This document shows positions 46,324 to 58,266 of a DNA stretch of 64,000 nt, one piece after another (the stretch's first letter is position 1; the number at the start of each line of letters is the position of its first letter). The notes beneath the pieces were generated by a model. That model searched no databases, was not told the origin of the DNA, and saw nothing but the letters and a program-made list of their open reading frames with translations. The DNA is from Apricaphanius iberus. Lineage: Eukaryota; Chordata; Actinopteri; Cyprinodontiformes; Aphaniidae. Location of the stretch: assembly GCA_028564705.1 (NCBI GenBank), contig JAPXFQ010000365.1:248001-312000 (forward strand), read 5' to 3'. The translations under genes and the position numbers were made by a program.

Positions 46324-48319
46324 ATTCAATTTCAATTCAATTCAGTTTATTTATACAGTGCCGTTTCACAACAGATGTCATCTCAAGGCACTTTACAAGA
46401 AGAGTTATTACAATACAATGTTTACTGTAGAAATTAGAGAACCACAGAAGATTGCGTCGTTTAATTCTCAGCAATCCCACACACGCAACAGTGGAAAGGA
46501 AAAACTCCCTTTTAACAGGAAGAAACCTCCGGCAGAACCAGGCTCAGCACAAGCGGCCATCTGCCGAGACCGTCTGTGGTTTGGAGAATACAGAACAGAG
46601 ATACAGAACAGAGACACAGAAAGAGCAACAGAACTGATGCAGAAGTTTGTTGCAGGACGTGGAGAACTTTCCGTCACTGCAATGCCATCTTAGTCAGGGT
46701 CGTCAAGCAGGGCGGGTCAGGAGCACCTACTGTAGGAAGAGACTAAGAGAAAACAGGTTAGCGCTTGAATTGACAGCACATCATGCAGTTGGGGAGAAGT
46801 AGGAGAGAAAGTAGGAACTGACCCTAATAATGTCCTCCAACAGCCTAAAGCAGCATAGCTACTAACATTAACCTGTCTCCTAGCTACTAGGAGACCTAGC
46901 TACTAACAATCTCTACCTGGCTTACATTAACCTATCTCTACCTAGCTACTCTACCTCTTCCTATCTCTTCCTAGCTTTTGACACTCTACCTAGCTACTAA
47001 CATTAACCTATCTCTTCCTATCTACCTGTCTAACCTGTCTCTAACTACCTGTTAACCTGTCTCTAACTGTAAGCTTTGTCAAAGAGGAAAGTTTTAAGCC
47101 TAGTTTTAAAGATAGACAAATTGTCTGCTTCACGAACCAACCCTGGGAGCCGGTTCCATAGGAGGGGAGCCTGATAACTGAAAGATCTGCCACCCATTCT
47201 ACTTTTAGAAATCCTAGGAACTACCAGTAAACCTGCAGTCTGAGAGCGAAGGGCCCTGTTAGGAACATATGGAACAATCAGGTCTCTTATGTATGATGGA
47301 GCTAGATTATTAAGGGCTTTATATGTCAGAAGGAGGATCTTGAATTCTATTCTAGATTTTACTGGGAGCCAGTGAAGAGAAGCTAAAACAGGGGAAATGT
47401 GATCTCTTCTTTTAATATTCATCAGAATCCTAGCAGCAGCATTTTGAACTAACTGTAGACTTTTAATTGTATTCTGTGGACTACCTGATAATAGACAGTT
47501 ACAGTAATCCAGCCTTGAAGTAACAAAGGCATGGACTAGTTTTTCAGCATCACTCCTGGACAGGATGGTTCTAATTTTTGCAATATTCCTAACCTGAAAA
47601 AAGGAAATCCTAGAGACTTCTTTACTGTGAGATCTAAATGACATATCTTGGACAAAAATAACACCGAGGTTCTTTGCTTTATTACTGGAGGCTAATTTAA
47701 TAGCGTCCAGGTGAAGGGGCTGACTAAGTAGTTTCTTTTTCAGAGCTTCTGGTCCAAAGACGACAACTTCTGTTTTATCAGAATTCAGAAGCAAGAAGTT
47801 TAGAGTCATCCAAGTTTTTATGTCTTCCAGACATGCCTGTAGTCTACCTAACTGATTGGATTCATCAGGATTTATGGATAGATATAGCTGTGTATCATCT
47901 GCGTAACTATGGAAATTTATCCCATGCTGCCTAATTATTTTACCAATAGGAAGCATATATATAGTAAAAAGAATCGGCCCAAGCACTGAACCCTGTGGTA
48001 CTCCGCAAGTAACTATTGAGGTTGAGGAAGATCTATTGTTTACCTGAACAAACTGAAATCTGTTAGACAAATAAGATTTAAACCAGCCTAGTGCTGTTCC
48101 TATTATACCGACACTTTGAAGCCTTTCTATGAGAATATTGTGATCAACAGTGTCAAAGGCAGCACTGAGATCTAACAGGACCAGAATGGTCACCAGTCCA
48201 TTGTCTGAGGCTATGAGAATATCATTAGTAACCTTCACCAGAGCTGCTTCAGTGCTATGATGAGCTCTAAAGCCTGACTGAATCCGAATGGTCAACAGTC
48301 CATTGTCTGAGGCTATGAC
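46324..48319 (-). mobile_element. L2-type LINE inserted in the Rex1-like LINE
   Basis: The 3' tail (attcaattt repeats) is at 46324. The RT is read on -, and the element is 5'-truncated at about 48283, followed by a 36-bp filler (48284-48319). On both sides the Rex1-like sequence continues (gaaagactcaat | aatgacagctg). The RT palm is intact, in contrast to other LINE remnants in the window, so this is one of the youngest layers. Confidence 0.85.
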
Positions 48320-48394
48320 AATGACAGCTGTGTACAACTCCAGCAGCAACTGGGGGGGCAGACCGTGTTTCCTCAGGAGCAACAGAAAGTACAA
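47063..48394 (-). pseudogene. Chimeric LINE frame, 443 codons, RT palm intact
   Basis: An uninterrupted frame. Residues 1-25 are read from the Rex1-like LINE, 26-37 from the copied filler, and 38-443 from the L2-type LINE. RT motifs: QSGFRAHHSTEAAL (39-52), LLDLSAAFDTVDH (73-85, Asp75 and Asp81), GVPQGSVLGPILF (131-143), YADD (164-167) and LNSDKTEVVVFG near 210. The C-terminal LINE words are RLDYCN, NAAARIL and LHWLPVKSRIEFKILLLTYK. No endonuclease and no ORF1, so it cannot move by itself. The apparent start Met is inside another element and probably not a real start. Confidence 0.85.
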
Positions 48395-48913
48395 TCGCTG
48401 CTGGGTCTTTCTGAGGATCGCGCCGATGTTTTTCTTTCACTTCAGATCCAGGGAGATGAGGGTACCTAGGAATCGGAAGTTCTGTACAACGGACACGGTT
48501 CTACTGAAGACTGTGACGGGAGTAAGGTAGGAGGGAGTCTCCTGAAATCTACAATCACCTCTACAGTCTTAAGTTTGTTCAGCTCCAGGTTGTTCTGACT
48601 GCACCAGGACACCAACTGATCCACTTTATGTCGATATGCTTACTCATCACCATTCTGTATGAGGCCTATAACAGTGGTGTCATCACCGTAACCTGCTGAC
48701 TGTTGTGCGTGCATAAATGACGTGAGTATATTATTGCCGTATTGGGTTGAGATGATTAGAAGTCCATAAGTTGTCAGTGGGAATTTTCCTTACCATCTAC
48801 TTTGGATGTCAGCTCGCAGTGGGTGGTGCAGAGTATAAATGCGGTATATTTATGTTGATTTATGCATGTTGGTTCACTGTATAGCTTCAGTGTATTTCAT
48901 CGTTCTTTACCGC

Positions 48914-50106
48914 CAGTGATGGGCATTAATGCATTAAAAGTAATGCATTGCTGTAATCCAATGACTTTTTTTGAGTAACGGTTAAAGTAAAGGATTACAG
49001 TGGCAAAAAAGTGCGTCTCATGACAGTGACATATTTACATACTTGCCAACCCGAATTTTACATCTGACAGTATCGCTTAGCCTGTTTACTCCCTGTTTGT
49101 GTGGGAGGGGCGGAGAATAAATAATGTTTCATTTGCATTTTGCCAAGAAAGGTGCTGTGGCGTAGGCTACAGTTTCCTCATTCATGACAGGAAAATCCTT
49201 AATGCTGACAAAATCCGCCTGTTTGAAATAGGTCACCTACATGATTCGTAACATATATGTCCCGTGAGAAAAGCAATCAGCTGTACTAATTAGTGACGAA
49301 CGCAGCATTCAGCGAGCCACAAGTTTTCAGAAGTCTTTATGTGACTGAAAGAAGCTTCAGTTTCAATTACTTTTGAAATCCACCTAGTTAAGGGTTAAAA
49401 AAAATTTTCAACCGAACTCATGTCTTTTTTCCTTTTATTTCGACAGCACGGTGATAACTTCGGCAACAGATCGCAGCATTTTTCCCAGCCATTTGAGCCC
49501 GAGAGCGCAGCTGGTCATCCTTCTCAATAAATTACTAGTGTCAAAATCAACAGACTCAATTCTGCCCTGAGATCAAAGTGAGGAAAAATACTTTCTCACT
49601 CTTTCCTGACAAAGGGGCTCCTGTGAGTTTTTAGAATTATTAAGACGTGATTATTCCTAAACGTTCAGTACCGGGGGAATGTGAAGCTGACAGAGAGCCC
49701 GTCTAACATCACAGCTGCAGCTGCTAAAGTGCCTGCTGCTAAACAGATGAAAATAGAATTAAGACCCACCGGATTGGTGCCGATGAACTAAACAAAGCTT
49801 TTCGCTGGCCATATAGTGGCTGTTGCATTCGTTTATTTACAGTTTTTTTTCTTGATGCAATGTTCATAAAGGAAAAAAATCAAACCAATAGAAAATGTAA
49901 GAATAGACTGTTTCATATGATTGAATTTTATATGATGGAATACACTTAATCAGGTTGTTTTTCATGTTTTTGAAAAGTAATTAGGTAATAAAATAAGTAA
50001 TTACTTTTGAAAATAAGTAATCAGTAAAGTAGTGTGATTACTTTTCTGGGGAAGTAATCAGTAATTAGTAAATCATTACTATTCCCAAGTAACTTGACCA
50101 ACACTG
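48914..50106. mobile_element. 1,193-bp element splitting the hAT copy
   Basis: Ends cagtgatgggcattaatgc and ...gtaacttgaccaacactg. Flanking octamers tttaccgc (48906-48913) and gttaatgc (50107-50114) both align to the single gatacagc of the intact hAT copy (complement of 57857-57864 region), which supports an 8-bp target duplication. Subterminal agtaat/attact words are dense at 49970-50095. No long reading frame. Confidence 0.75.
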
Positions 50107-50709
50107 GTTAATGCTGAGTTAAAAATGTGCATTACTCCGTTAAAGTAATGTTTTCTGACTTAAATTAGTGCTAACTCATTAGCGGAAGTAGCTGTGTACA
50201 TCTTCATAATAAAAGCATTCATTTCCTGATGAACCAGAGAATCATTTGAGTGTTTACTTTTGAAAAAATGGTAAATTGTGATTTATGTTATGCCTAACAC
50301 AGATTGATGATATCCAAATGTTAAGATAATTTATATATTTTGGTTAATTCTACCTGTATTTGTTATTTTTCATATGAGACCACATACAGTACATTCGATT
50401 GATTTTTCATATATTTAATGTAAAAAAAAGAGCAACGGCATCTGGATTTGTCCTTTATATACACTGAACATTTTTGGTCATATTTAGGATTGGTGATTAT
50501 TTCACAGCTATCCTGTGATTAATTAGATCAATATTTTTAATTGTTTGATAGCCCTACTAAAAAGAAAAAAAAATAGGAGGGTTTTTGGATGAAATTTGGA
50601 TTTCCATTCTTTAAGCACCCTTTTGAGCACTGTTTAAGCACCAGCACCATTTCAAAAATACCAGTTTGGCACTGGTATCAGATAAAACCTTAACAATACT
50701 CATACCTAG

Positions 50710-51490
50710 TTACAGAAAATATCAAACTGCTCTAATGCTGCAAACACACGACACATAACCAGGCTCCAGTGGTTAGATTCTACTGCACGTATCAGATTGG
50801 TTGTTGTAAAAATTTATTGTGATGTTATTGAGAATGGAAAGGCATCTTTTATTTTATCTAGCCCTTGAAAAAATATTTCTTTGTTGAAGAAATATTTCTT
50901 GAGCTTTCAGAACTCCAGTCCCAGGGGATGATTATCTGCCAAATATTAAAACTCTTTTAAGTCTTAATCATATTTCTATATATTTGCATAGTTTTTAGTC
51001 AGTTTTTATTTAGCTTTTCTTTTTGTGGTTTAGTGTTTTACCTCCTTTTTATTCTTTAGCATGTTTTTTTTCTTTCTTTGAGATATTAGTTGACACTCCA
51101 ATGCTTATTTCTAACCATTAATATAATTTGCTTTCGCCAAGTTAATGTTTAAATCTCTTAAAAAGGTTCTTAAATGTATTTGTGCTCGTCTTAATTACCT
51201 TTTATTCAGTGTTTCCAAATTCACTTTCAATTGTTTATCTGTTAGGTCGGGTTGGGTCTTGGGCTGTGATTTCTCCAGGTGCATCTCATGCCCCCCCACC
51301 AAATCTGTCACCCATTTCTCCTCCATCACACTCTCTTGCTGGTGCTTCTGCCCCCCTGGTGGCTGCTTGTTGGGCCTACCTTGGCTCTGTTGGGTCTCTG
51401 CTGTGGGGTGGTGTGCCCTTGGTAGAGTGGCCCCTACAAAACCCCCCCACCCAAAAAACAACAGATGCAAATCCAAAAACACAGCGCTCC
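50710..51490. other. Non-coding; C-rich patch
   Basis: 51140-51480 gives overlapping frames of 108-120 codons on both strands because of C/T-rich sequence. No domain or splice structure supports a gene. Confidence 0.4.
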
Positions 51491-51492
51491 TG

Positions 51493-51776
51493 GGGCCTGT
51501 ACCATGAAGGTAGCTGAACAAAATCTGGGTTACAGGATTGGTTGACGGAATTAGTTACGTCACTTATATGTTTCTTTGCTCACAGCTGATTGGTCAAACG
51601 TCAGTCTGAGATCTCGAATCCAGAACATAACCTGCCCCGGAGCAGTGTAAGATACCATGGCAACGTACACCGATCAAAGCCGAGCTACTTTCATAGTACC
51701 TAAAACCCAGGGTTGGCGGAAACTAAGCTGAAACATAGCTGGCTAGCCACCTAATCCAGCGTCATGGTACAGGCCC
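51493..51776. mobile_element. 284-bp MITE, 3-bp target duplication
   Basis: Termini gggcctgtaccatga and tcatggtacaggccc are perfect inverted repeats (15 bp). CTG stands on both sides (51490-51492 and 51777-51779). Size, termini and 3-bp duplication fit a Harbinger-type MITE. No coding. Confidence 0.85.
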
Positions 51777-51779
51777 CTG

Positions 51780-52435
51780 GAGGCTACAGAAAGTCATTAG
51801 CTTTTGTTTCCTAGTGTGTGCACAAACTAAGATGTGGATCCAAATTCAAAAGAGGAGGCAGTAAAATTCCATACAGTATAAAAAATTTATTCACAATTAT
51901 TCATAGCTAAAAACTTGCCTATTGTAGCACACTAGCAACAAATCAAAAAGCCAGGGTCGGTCCTGTTATGGGGTTTTGTCAGTGCCCCTAGGGCTTTATT
52001 GTGATATCCTGACTTTGTTTTGTTTCTTAATTCATGGTGCAAAGCTGTATCATGTTTTATAACAAAAACGGTTGAATAAAATCAATCAATCAAACTTGCA
52101 CCTCTGTGATGGCTCCATTAATGCTGAAAAATAGAGATTTGGGAGCACAATATGCTGCCTTCAAGAAGACATATTTTCAGTAGATGTCCATGCATATTTT
52201 GACAAGACAATGTAAAACCACATTCCAAAAAAAAAAACATTACGGAATCCTGTCTGTGGAGGTAGAGGGAACCGATACTGTTTGCCGTCTTGACCCGTCT
52301 CCACTAGAAAATGTATGGCGCATTTTGACGCTCAAAATGTGACACCCAGTCCATAGCCACCTTAAGACTTGTTTGCATACTTACTGTATATACTTACTGT
52401 ACAATAACCCTGGTTTGGTGTATATATTATCCTTT
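51780..52435. other. Non-coding, nothing recognised
   Basis: An aataaaatcaatcaatcaa tail at 52074-52094 suggests the 3' end of an unidentified retroelement. No gene. Confidence 0.4.
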
Positions 52436-52439
52436 ATTT

Positions 52440-52592
52440 TTTATTTTATTTATTTTTATTTTTATTTATTTTTTTCGTTTTTTAATTTCACTTATTTAAG
52501 TTCTGTACTGGAGAGAAAAGTTGCCGGAGTCAAATTCCTTGTATGTGTCATACTTGGCCATTAAAGCTGATTCTGATTCTGATGAGGAATGG
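52440..52592 (+). repeat. LINE 3' end with GATTCT tail
   Basis: T-rich stretch, then gccggagtcaaattccttgt, cttggccattaaagctgatt and a ctgattctgat tail, a common fish LINE end. No coding part attached. Confidence 0.65.
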
Positions 52593-52967
52593 GACAAAAT
52601 TACATCTGAAATACTTAAAATTAAGTGTTGTGAAAAGGAATGGCAACATTCAAACAAAGTGGTAATGCTTTATTGTTAAAACCTGTTTTTATATAAATGT
52701 GTTGCAAGAACAAAAATTGAAATAGTCTCCATGCGTCATGGTTTTCAGGCGACTCTAAATCAGGCACAAATTCAGACAGCAGACATTCACTTTTAAGAGA
52801 TGATCAAGAGATTAAGAAATGTTCAATGATGCATGTCGTACTTGAGAGCCAGGAAGCTGGGACTTTGAGGAGTTCAAGCAGGAGGCGGTATCCTGATGTT
52901 GGCTGAAGAGGAGTGGCGACGTGATATTGTTCCTGTATAGATCCTTGGTAAGGTTGTAGATGGTGGT

Positions 52968-53110
52968 TATGATCCATCCATCCATCCATTTTCTGAACTG
53001 CTTAATCCTCAAGGGGGGGGGGCGGGGGGGCTGGTGCCTATCTTCAGCTGTCAACGGGCGAGAGGCGGGGTGCACCCTGGACAGATCGCCAGTCCATCAC
53101 AGGGTTCTGA
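52968..53110 (-). repeat. SINE-like repeat, antisense
   Basis: tccatccatccattttctga, a G run, gggcgagaggcggggtgcaccctggacagatcgccagtccatcacagg: the reverse of the element type at 27976-28110. Confidence 0.7.
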
Positions 53111-53114
53111 TCCT

Positions 53115-53590
53115 AGTGTCCATTCTTTGCAGGATTATGTGTGAGACGTACTGTATGCTTTGTGTTCCAGATGGAGCAGAAGAGGCTGACCAGGAGCAGA
53201 TCCGGAGGAGCTCATCCAGAGGTGAATAAGGTTTAAATCTTAGAGGTTTGTTCTGGACAAACCATGAATACAGCCAGGCGGAGGCTCACGTGAAGATTGA
53301 ACAGAGATTCCACAACGAATTCCAGGAAGGACTCGGGAGAGGATCTGCGGGAAGACAGAACGCAAGTTTCACAGGAAACATCCAAGGAAGAGTTTTTGGT
53401 GTGGGAGGCAAACTAAGTTGGCCTTGTAACACACCTGACAACAGAACCGACTGGCATCAGCCTCCTTTTCTTCCTTATTTTAGTGGCGGATCACATCTCA
53501 TTGGTGCCTACCGCCACCCACTGTACAGGAGTGTGCAAAGAGGCAATCAGACTATCGAAAGAGAAAAAAAAAAGAGAAGGATCCTTAATC
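53115..53590. other. Non-coding, unassigned open frame
   Basis: A 117-codon + frame at 53248-53601 lacks any recognisable domain, start context or partner exon. I do not call it a gene. Confidence 0.35.
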
Positions 53591-53597
53591 CTTTTAA

Positions 53598-54878
53598 TTA
53601 AAGCCGACTCTCAGAAAGATAAGTAGGGATCTGATCACTCTTCATTCCTTTCACCTTAAGGGTGTTCTCTATGCCACTATCAGCCTCTCTTTCATTCCAT
53701 TGCTGCCTATGCTCTGTGTAGTTTTTGCATTTAAATAAAATATGATCTTCATCCTTTATAGCTTGGTATTTAGTACATAGACCATTGCTCTTCCCCATTA
53801 TCTTTAGTATGCCATTAAGACCTGTGTGACCTAGTCTTAGTCTACTATAAATCACCTCTTACTTTCTGGTGAGACCTAATGTTATCGTTTTCTTCCACAC
53901 ATTTCCTGGATCGAATGATAATGCCTTGCATTGTGTTCTATCTTCAATACATTTTGCCATTTTAATAGAACTTCTGATTTTACTTTAGATTTGGCTTCTA
54001 CCTTCCCCATTGAAGTATTAATTTCCATATGTTCTTTTTCCAACATTTCCTTGCCGATTTTATCAGCCAGTTTATTTCCTTATATCCCAACATGTGCTGG
54101 AACCCAACAAAACTGAACCAAGATTCCAAGGTTTTTAAGATTCAATAAAATATGTCTTTCCTCTAATACTAAATCCTCTCTTATTGAATTTCCTGTTTCA
54201 AAGCTGAGTAAACCAGCCAAGGAATCAGTACATATGACTGATCAAAGAGGCTTGATTTCTTCAATCCACCTCAGAACAGTTATTATTCCAGCTGGTTCTA
54301 TAAAATATATTGATAAAAATTGCTCAGTCTGTAGCCATACTGTTTGTTAAATGTAGGAATGTAAATCCCAATTCCACAATGGCCATTTTTTGATCTTTTG
54401 ACCCCATTTGTAAATATTTTAATAAAACCATAATATTTAGATAAACTTATTCCCTCGTCCAAGTAGTTGATTGTCAAAATCTAAGTTAATGTTTTCCACC
54501 AGAAAGAATGTACCAGATAACTTCAAAGTAATGTACAAAGAATTTAAATCCGCAGTCTATTCCCCATTGTTCTAACATTTTCATTTATTTTTTTGGAAAG
54601 TTTCTATAATATATGGGACATTACGCCCCCTTTTCCATACAACACCATCATCTGCATACAATAGTCCTTCGCCTCCTTTCTCAAATAAATAAATGATCAT
54701 GAATCATGATATTACATAGAAGAGGGGATCTCCACTTTACACCATATATTCTTCTGACAGTCCTTTGCCTGCTCAGACCCTCAAAGTACATGCCAAGAAA
54801 TCCAAAATAAAATGAAACATCTTCCCACTATTTCCAATCTTCTCCAACTTAATTAATAGGCCCTCTCTCCACATGGTG

Positions 54879-54928
<50 letters not shown>

Positions 54929-55308
54929 GCATGAGTGGTTGATGTTCTCCTTCTGAATCCTGTTTGATAGCTTTTAAGTAGACATGTACTTTCTAAGAAA
55001 TTATTCAAATGACCTACCACCATTTCTTCCATAAGATTTCCTAGGTGTGAAGTTAAAGCTATGGGTCTGTAACTACCTGGATTAGAGCATTTCCCTGGTT
55101 TAGGAAACAGAGGAATTGTTGCCTTTTTCCATATTTTGGATAATTTTCCTTCATTCCAAATTTCATTAAATAGTTCTGAAGTCTTATCCAGTACCTCCTC
55201 AAGAAGTTTCCTGAACATACCATAACAAATGACATCTGGTTTACTATTTAACTCATGTACATGCGTTTTAAACTCTTGTCCATTTGCAATCAGACTTATT
55301 GCTTGCAT
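53598..55308 (-). pseudogene. I-clade-like RT/RNase H polyprotein, broken
   Basis: From 55308: SKPDVICYGMFRKLLEE, KLSKIWKKATIPLFPKPGK, NPGSYRPIALTSHLGNLMEE and YQTGFRRRTSTTHAI (RT fingers). The frame then runs into an (AT)n tract. After a decayed palm comes the RNase H C-terminal part, ICTDSLAGLLSFETG and WVPAHVGIQGNKLADKIGKE (last catalytic Asp region). It ends with RLRLGHTGLNGILKIMGK and LCTKYQAI...DHILFKCKNY, a zinc-like tail (TKY where a second Cys would be usual). Many stops. Not functional. Confidence 0.75.
54881..54923. repeat. (AT)n microsatellite inside the LINE
   Basis: 43-bp pure AT array within the RT coding region; it adds an Ile-Tyr run to the frame. Confidence 0.95.
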
Positions 55309-55324
55309 TCCACTGAAGAATGAT

Positions 55325-56060
55325 TGACACCATGAAACATTTAACCAGGTTGTGAAACTCCATATTTATGATTTAATGATTTAATGAATTTCATCAGCTT
55401 TAGTTGTGATCCCCAACAATTCATTTGCAGCTTCCACAACTGATCTAATTCTATTACTCTTTCTAGAGTGCTGTATTGTGACATCCACTATAGAAGACAT
55501 GAATAATGAATTTGTTTCTCTTTACCAGCAAAGTCTCTCTAGAGCTTCTTGTTTTGCATTCACAACTTTCTGTCAGTGTGTTAGACCTTGGCAGGCCTAC
55601 CTTGCCTGTCTGTTGATAAGCATGGTTTCCACTACTCTGTCTTAAGGTGCATTCAGACCTGCACTATTTAGTCCACTGTAAACAGACCAGAGTTCATTAG
55701 GAAAGCTGGTCTGGACCTTTTATGCAGGTGGAAATACACACGAATGAATCCTGCTGTGGATCAGAGAAACGGACCGAGACCAACTAAAGTAGCTGCTCAG
55801 ACACGCAATTGTCAGGAGATAATGACGTAGACAGGAAAGTTTTCTCAAATAAACCGCTGAGCAATAGGTGATTAGGAAAGAAAGTTAGCTTCAGTGTGAA
55901 GATTCCTGCACTTCCCTCTCATCGCTCAGTCATTGTCCCAACCTTACCTCTGGTCTTAACCACGCATCAGTTCAACAAACCACCTCACCACACATCTCGA
56001 AAACTCCGATCCAGTTCTGCTGCTCTGGCTCTGTCTCCGGCTTCGTTCTGCCGCAGCTCT
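55325..56060. other. Non-coding, nothing recognised
   Basis: No element or gene recognised. 55640-55790 contains tgcattcagacctgcact and gtctggacctttt words resembling an old DNA-transposon end, but without a partner. Confidence 0.35.
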
Positions 56061-56404
56061 CGGTGCTAGCTGTTGGCCCCGGTGCTAAAACATACGGGGA
56101 GCCAATGCAATGATGTTAAAACCGGTGTAATGTGCTCCCGTCTCCTGGTCTTCCTCAGGACATGTACTGCTTGATTTTGTAGAAGCTGTAAAACTGAGAT
56201 GCTCTTTTTTGAGAAGACCATAAAGCAGGGGATTACATTAAGCGATTCTACTGGTAATAAAAGCATTAATGTCTCCATGTTGGCCTGAGAGTGAATGGGG
56301 CGGTCTCTGTCCATGTTCTTTAGATGATAAAAACCTATCTTGGTAATGTGTGGGATAAAAGCCAGCTCAGAGTCAAAAACGACACCCAGGTTCTTCACTT
56401 TTAA

Positions 56405-56892
56405 AGGCACAGTGTGTAATTTTCGGCCAGTAGGGGGCAGTGCATGCCTAAATGATCACAAGCATGCGGTATCTGTGTCTTTGAGTAAGAAACTCAACAG
56501 AGATCCAACTAGTGCTGTTTTCAAACGCTCAATTCCCTAAGAATTATCTATTTGCAGCAACATGACGAACACATCAGTCTCTCTATCATCGCTTGGAACT
56601 AGCAAAGAGGTAAAAATGTATTTATGGCAAAATTTTGTTGCATTTTGAGGGGACATCAGTGTTTTTAATAGCGGGTGTGCTCAGTGCGCATTGTCCGTCC
56701 AGGCTCTTATAGAAGTAAAGACGTCATCTAATATGGCTTTCCATAGGAGGACTATGTATTTTAAAACGGATTTTTAAAGTCATATTTTACAATATCGCCA
56801 GTATTTTGCAATTAATGTGCTTTACATAATTATTATATAAGATTTTAATGGCCATTTTTAAAGATGTACTGCAAAAACTACACACAGTCACT
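56405..56892. mobile_element. piggyBac-type MITE, TTAA target duplication
   Basis: TTAA at 56401-56404 and 56893-56896. Termini aggcacagtgtgtaatttt and the complement of aaaactacacacagtcact agree at 15 of 19 positions. 488 bp, no coding. Across it the LINE frame resumes exactly (NPSLK | VKNLG), which fixes the insertion point. Confidence 0.85.
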
Positions 56893-57285
56893 TTAATGAT
56901 GGATTAAACAACAGTGATTGCAGTTTTTGTAAATGTTTCTCACTCTCTCTGATAAATAGAACTTCAGTTTTGTCCTGGTTGAGCTGGAGAAGGTTTTCTG
57001 CCATCCAGGATTTGATGTCTAAAATGCAGTTAAAAAGTGCATCCACTGGCCATGTGTCATCAGGAGACATGGAGATTTACAACTGTGTATCAGCATTACT
57101 GTGGAAATTAACTCCATGTCTTCTGATGGTAATGCCAAGAGGGACCATATACTGGTTAAAAAGCACTGGGCCTAAAATTGAACCCTGGGGCACAAGACAT
57201 GTGATCTTGTGAATCTTAGACGAGCAGGAATCTAAACTAACTATAAAATTCCTTTCTCTTAGATATGATGTGAACCATTTATGAA

Positions 57286-58266
57286 TAGGGATGGGTATTG
57301 TTTAGGTTTTATCCGATACCGGTGTCAAACCCGTAATTTTTTTAAATGGTGCAGGTGCTTAAACGGTACTTGAAACAGTGCCTAAAGAATTTTAAACATA
57401 CAAACTTCAACAATTAAAAATTTTGATCTGAATAATCACAGGGTAGCTGTGTCACCATTGCTAGATATGACCAAAAAACATTTAACATAACATTTTCTTT
57501 GTAAATAAAAAAGGACAAATCTAGATGAAGTTGCTCTTTAAAAAAAAATGTAATATAGGAGAAATCAATTAAGTTTTTGTTTTGAACTCCAGTCACATTC
57601 ACAATGTATGTGTGGTCCCGTATGAAAAATAATACTGGGACACCAGGAGTCTGTGTTAAATATCAAATAAATCAAATATACACTTAGTAGTCAAATGTAA
57701 CAATTTATTATTTTCCAAAACTTTCAACACTCTGCAGATTCTCCAGTTCACCACAAAATAAACTAAAAATGCTCTTATTGTAAAGATGTAGGCTACACAG
57801 CTACTTCTGCTAATAGTTGGCACTAATTTAAGTCTGAAAACATCACTTTAACTGAATAATTTCGTATTTTTAATGCAGCTGTATCTCACCATGAAATGTA
57901 CTGAAGCTATACAGTCAGCCAACAGGCATAAATCAACTTAAATACGGAGCATTTAAACTCTGCACCGCACACACAGCAAACACGGTCATGCACACACCGG
58001 GGGTGACATCCGAAGCGGACAGTTAATTCACACAGACAACTTATGAATTTATCATATCACCACCAAGCCAAAAACGCTATTAATAATATACTCACGTCAT
58101 TTAGCATAACAAACATATACTGCTGCACAACAATCCACAGTTTGGCTGGTTAGGAATGAGACCTGATGTGGTGTAGTCTGAATTATAAACAGGGCAGTGT
58201 TCTGGTTACTACCATTTATATCAGAACCGGTGCAATCATGGCCCTGGATATTTGTACCTATCCCTA
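57286..58266 (+). mobile_element. hAT non-autonomous element, 981 bp, complete
   Basis: TTTATGAA flanks both ends (57278-57285 and 58267-58274). Termini tagggatgggtattg and the complement of ttgtacctatcccta match at 12 of 15. This is the reference copy for the broken one at 45276-50708. No transposase. Confidence 0.92.

Larger units (their letters stand above)
45554..48690 (-). mobile_element. Rex1-like LINE, inserted in the hAT and itself split
   Basis: The 3' end is at the left (gaatcaggataaatttattc ...); the coding part is at 48320-48690, read on -. Reading it gives GDDTTVIGLIQNGDE, HKVDQLVSWCSQNNLELNKL, VIVDFRRLPPT and, after a small gap, YFLLLLRKHGLPPQLLLELY: the C-terminal half of a LINE RT. 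Interrupted by the SINE (45955-46184) and the L2-type LINE (46324-48319). The clade name is tentative. 5'-truncated. Confidence 0.75.
45276..50708 (-). mobile_element. hAT copy split by two insertions (nest base)
   Basis: The reverse complement of the complete 981-bp element at 57286-58266 can be followed through four pieces: 45276-45308 (caccggttctgacataaatg), 45505-45553 (aacactgccctgtttataat), 48690-48913 (aaatgacgtgagtatattat ... tatagcttcagtgtatttca) and 50107-50708 (ending caatactcatacctag). The left terminus is lost; a small extra piece (45309-45504) lies between the first two. The gaps are the LINE at 45554-48690 and the element at 48914-50106. Confidence 0.8.
53590..55320 (-). mobile_element. 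I-clade-like LINE (RT and RNase H), decayed
   Basis: Antisense element with an RT fragment (54920-55308) followed in the - direction by an RNase H remnant (53900-54310) and a Cys/His tail. RNase H after the RT is the hallmark of the I group of LINEs. Interrupted by an AT microsatellite. Confidence 0.7.

Noticed and set aside
51145..51521. Overlapping frames of 108-120 codons on both strands
   Set aside because: Created by a C/T-rich low-stop stretch; no supporting motif.
53248..53601. 117-codon + strand frame as a gene
   Set aside because: No domain, no splice context and no partner exons; next to SINE-like sequence.
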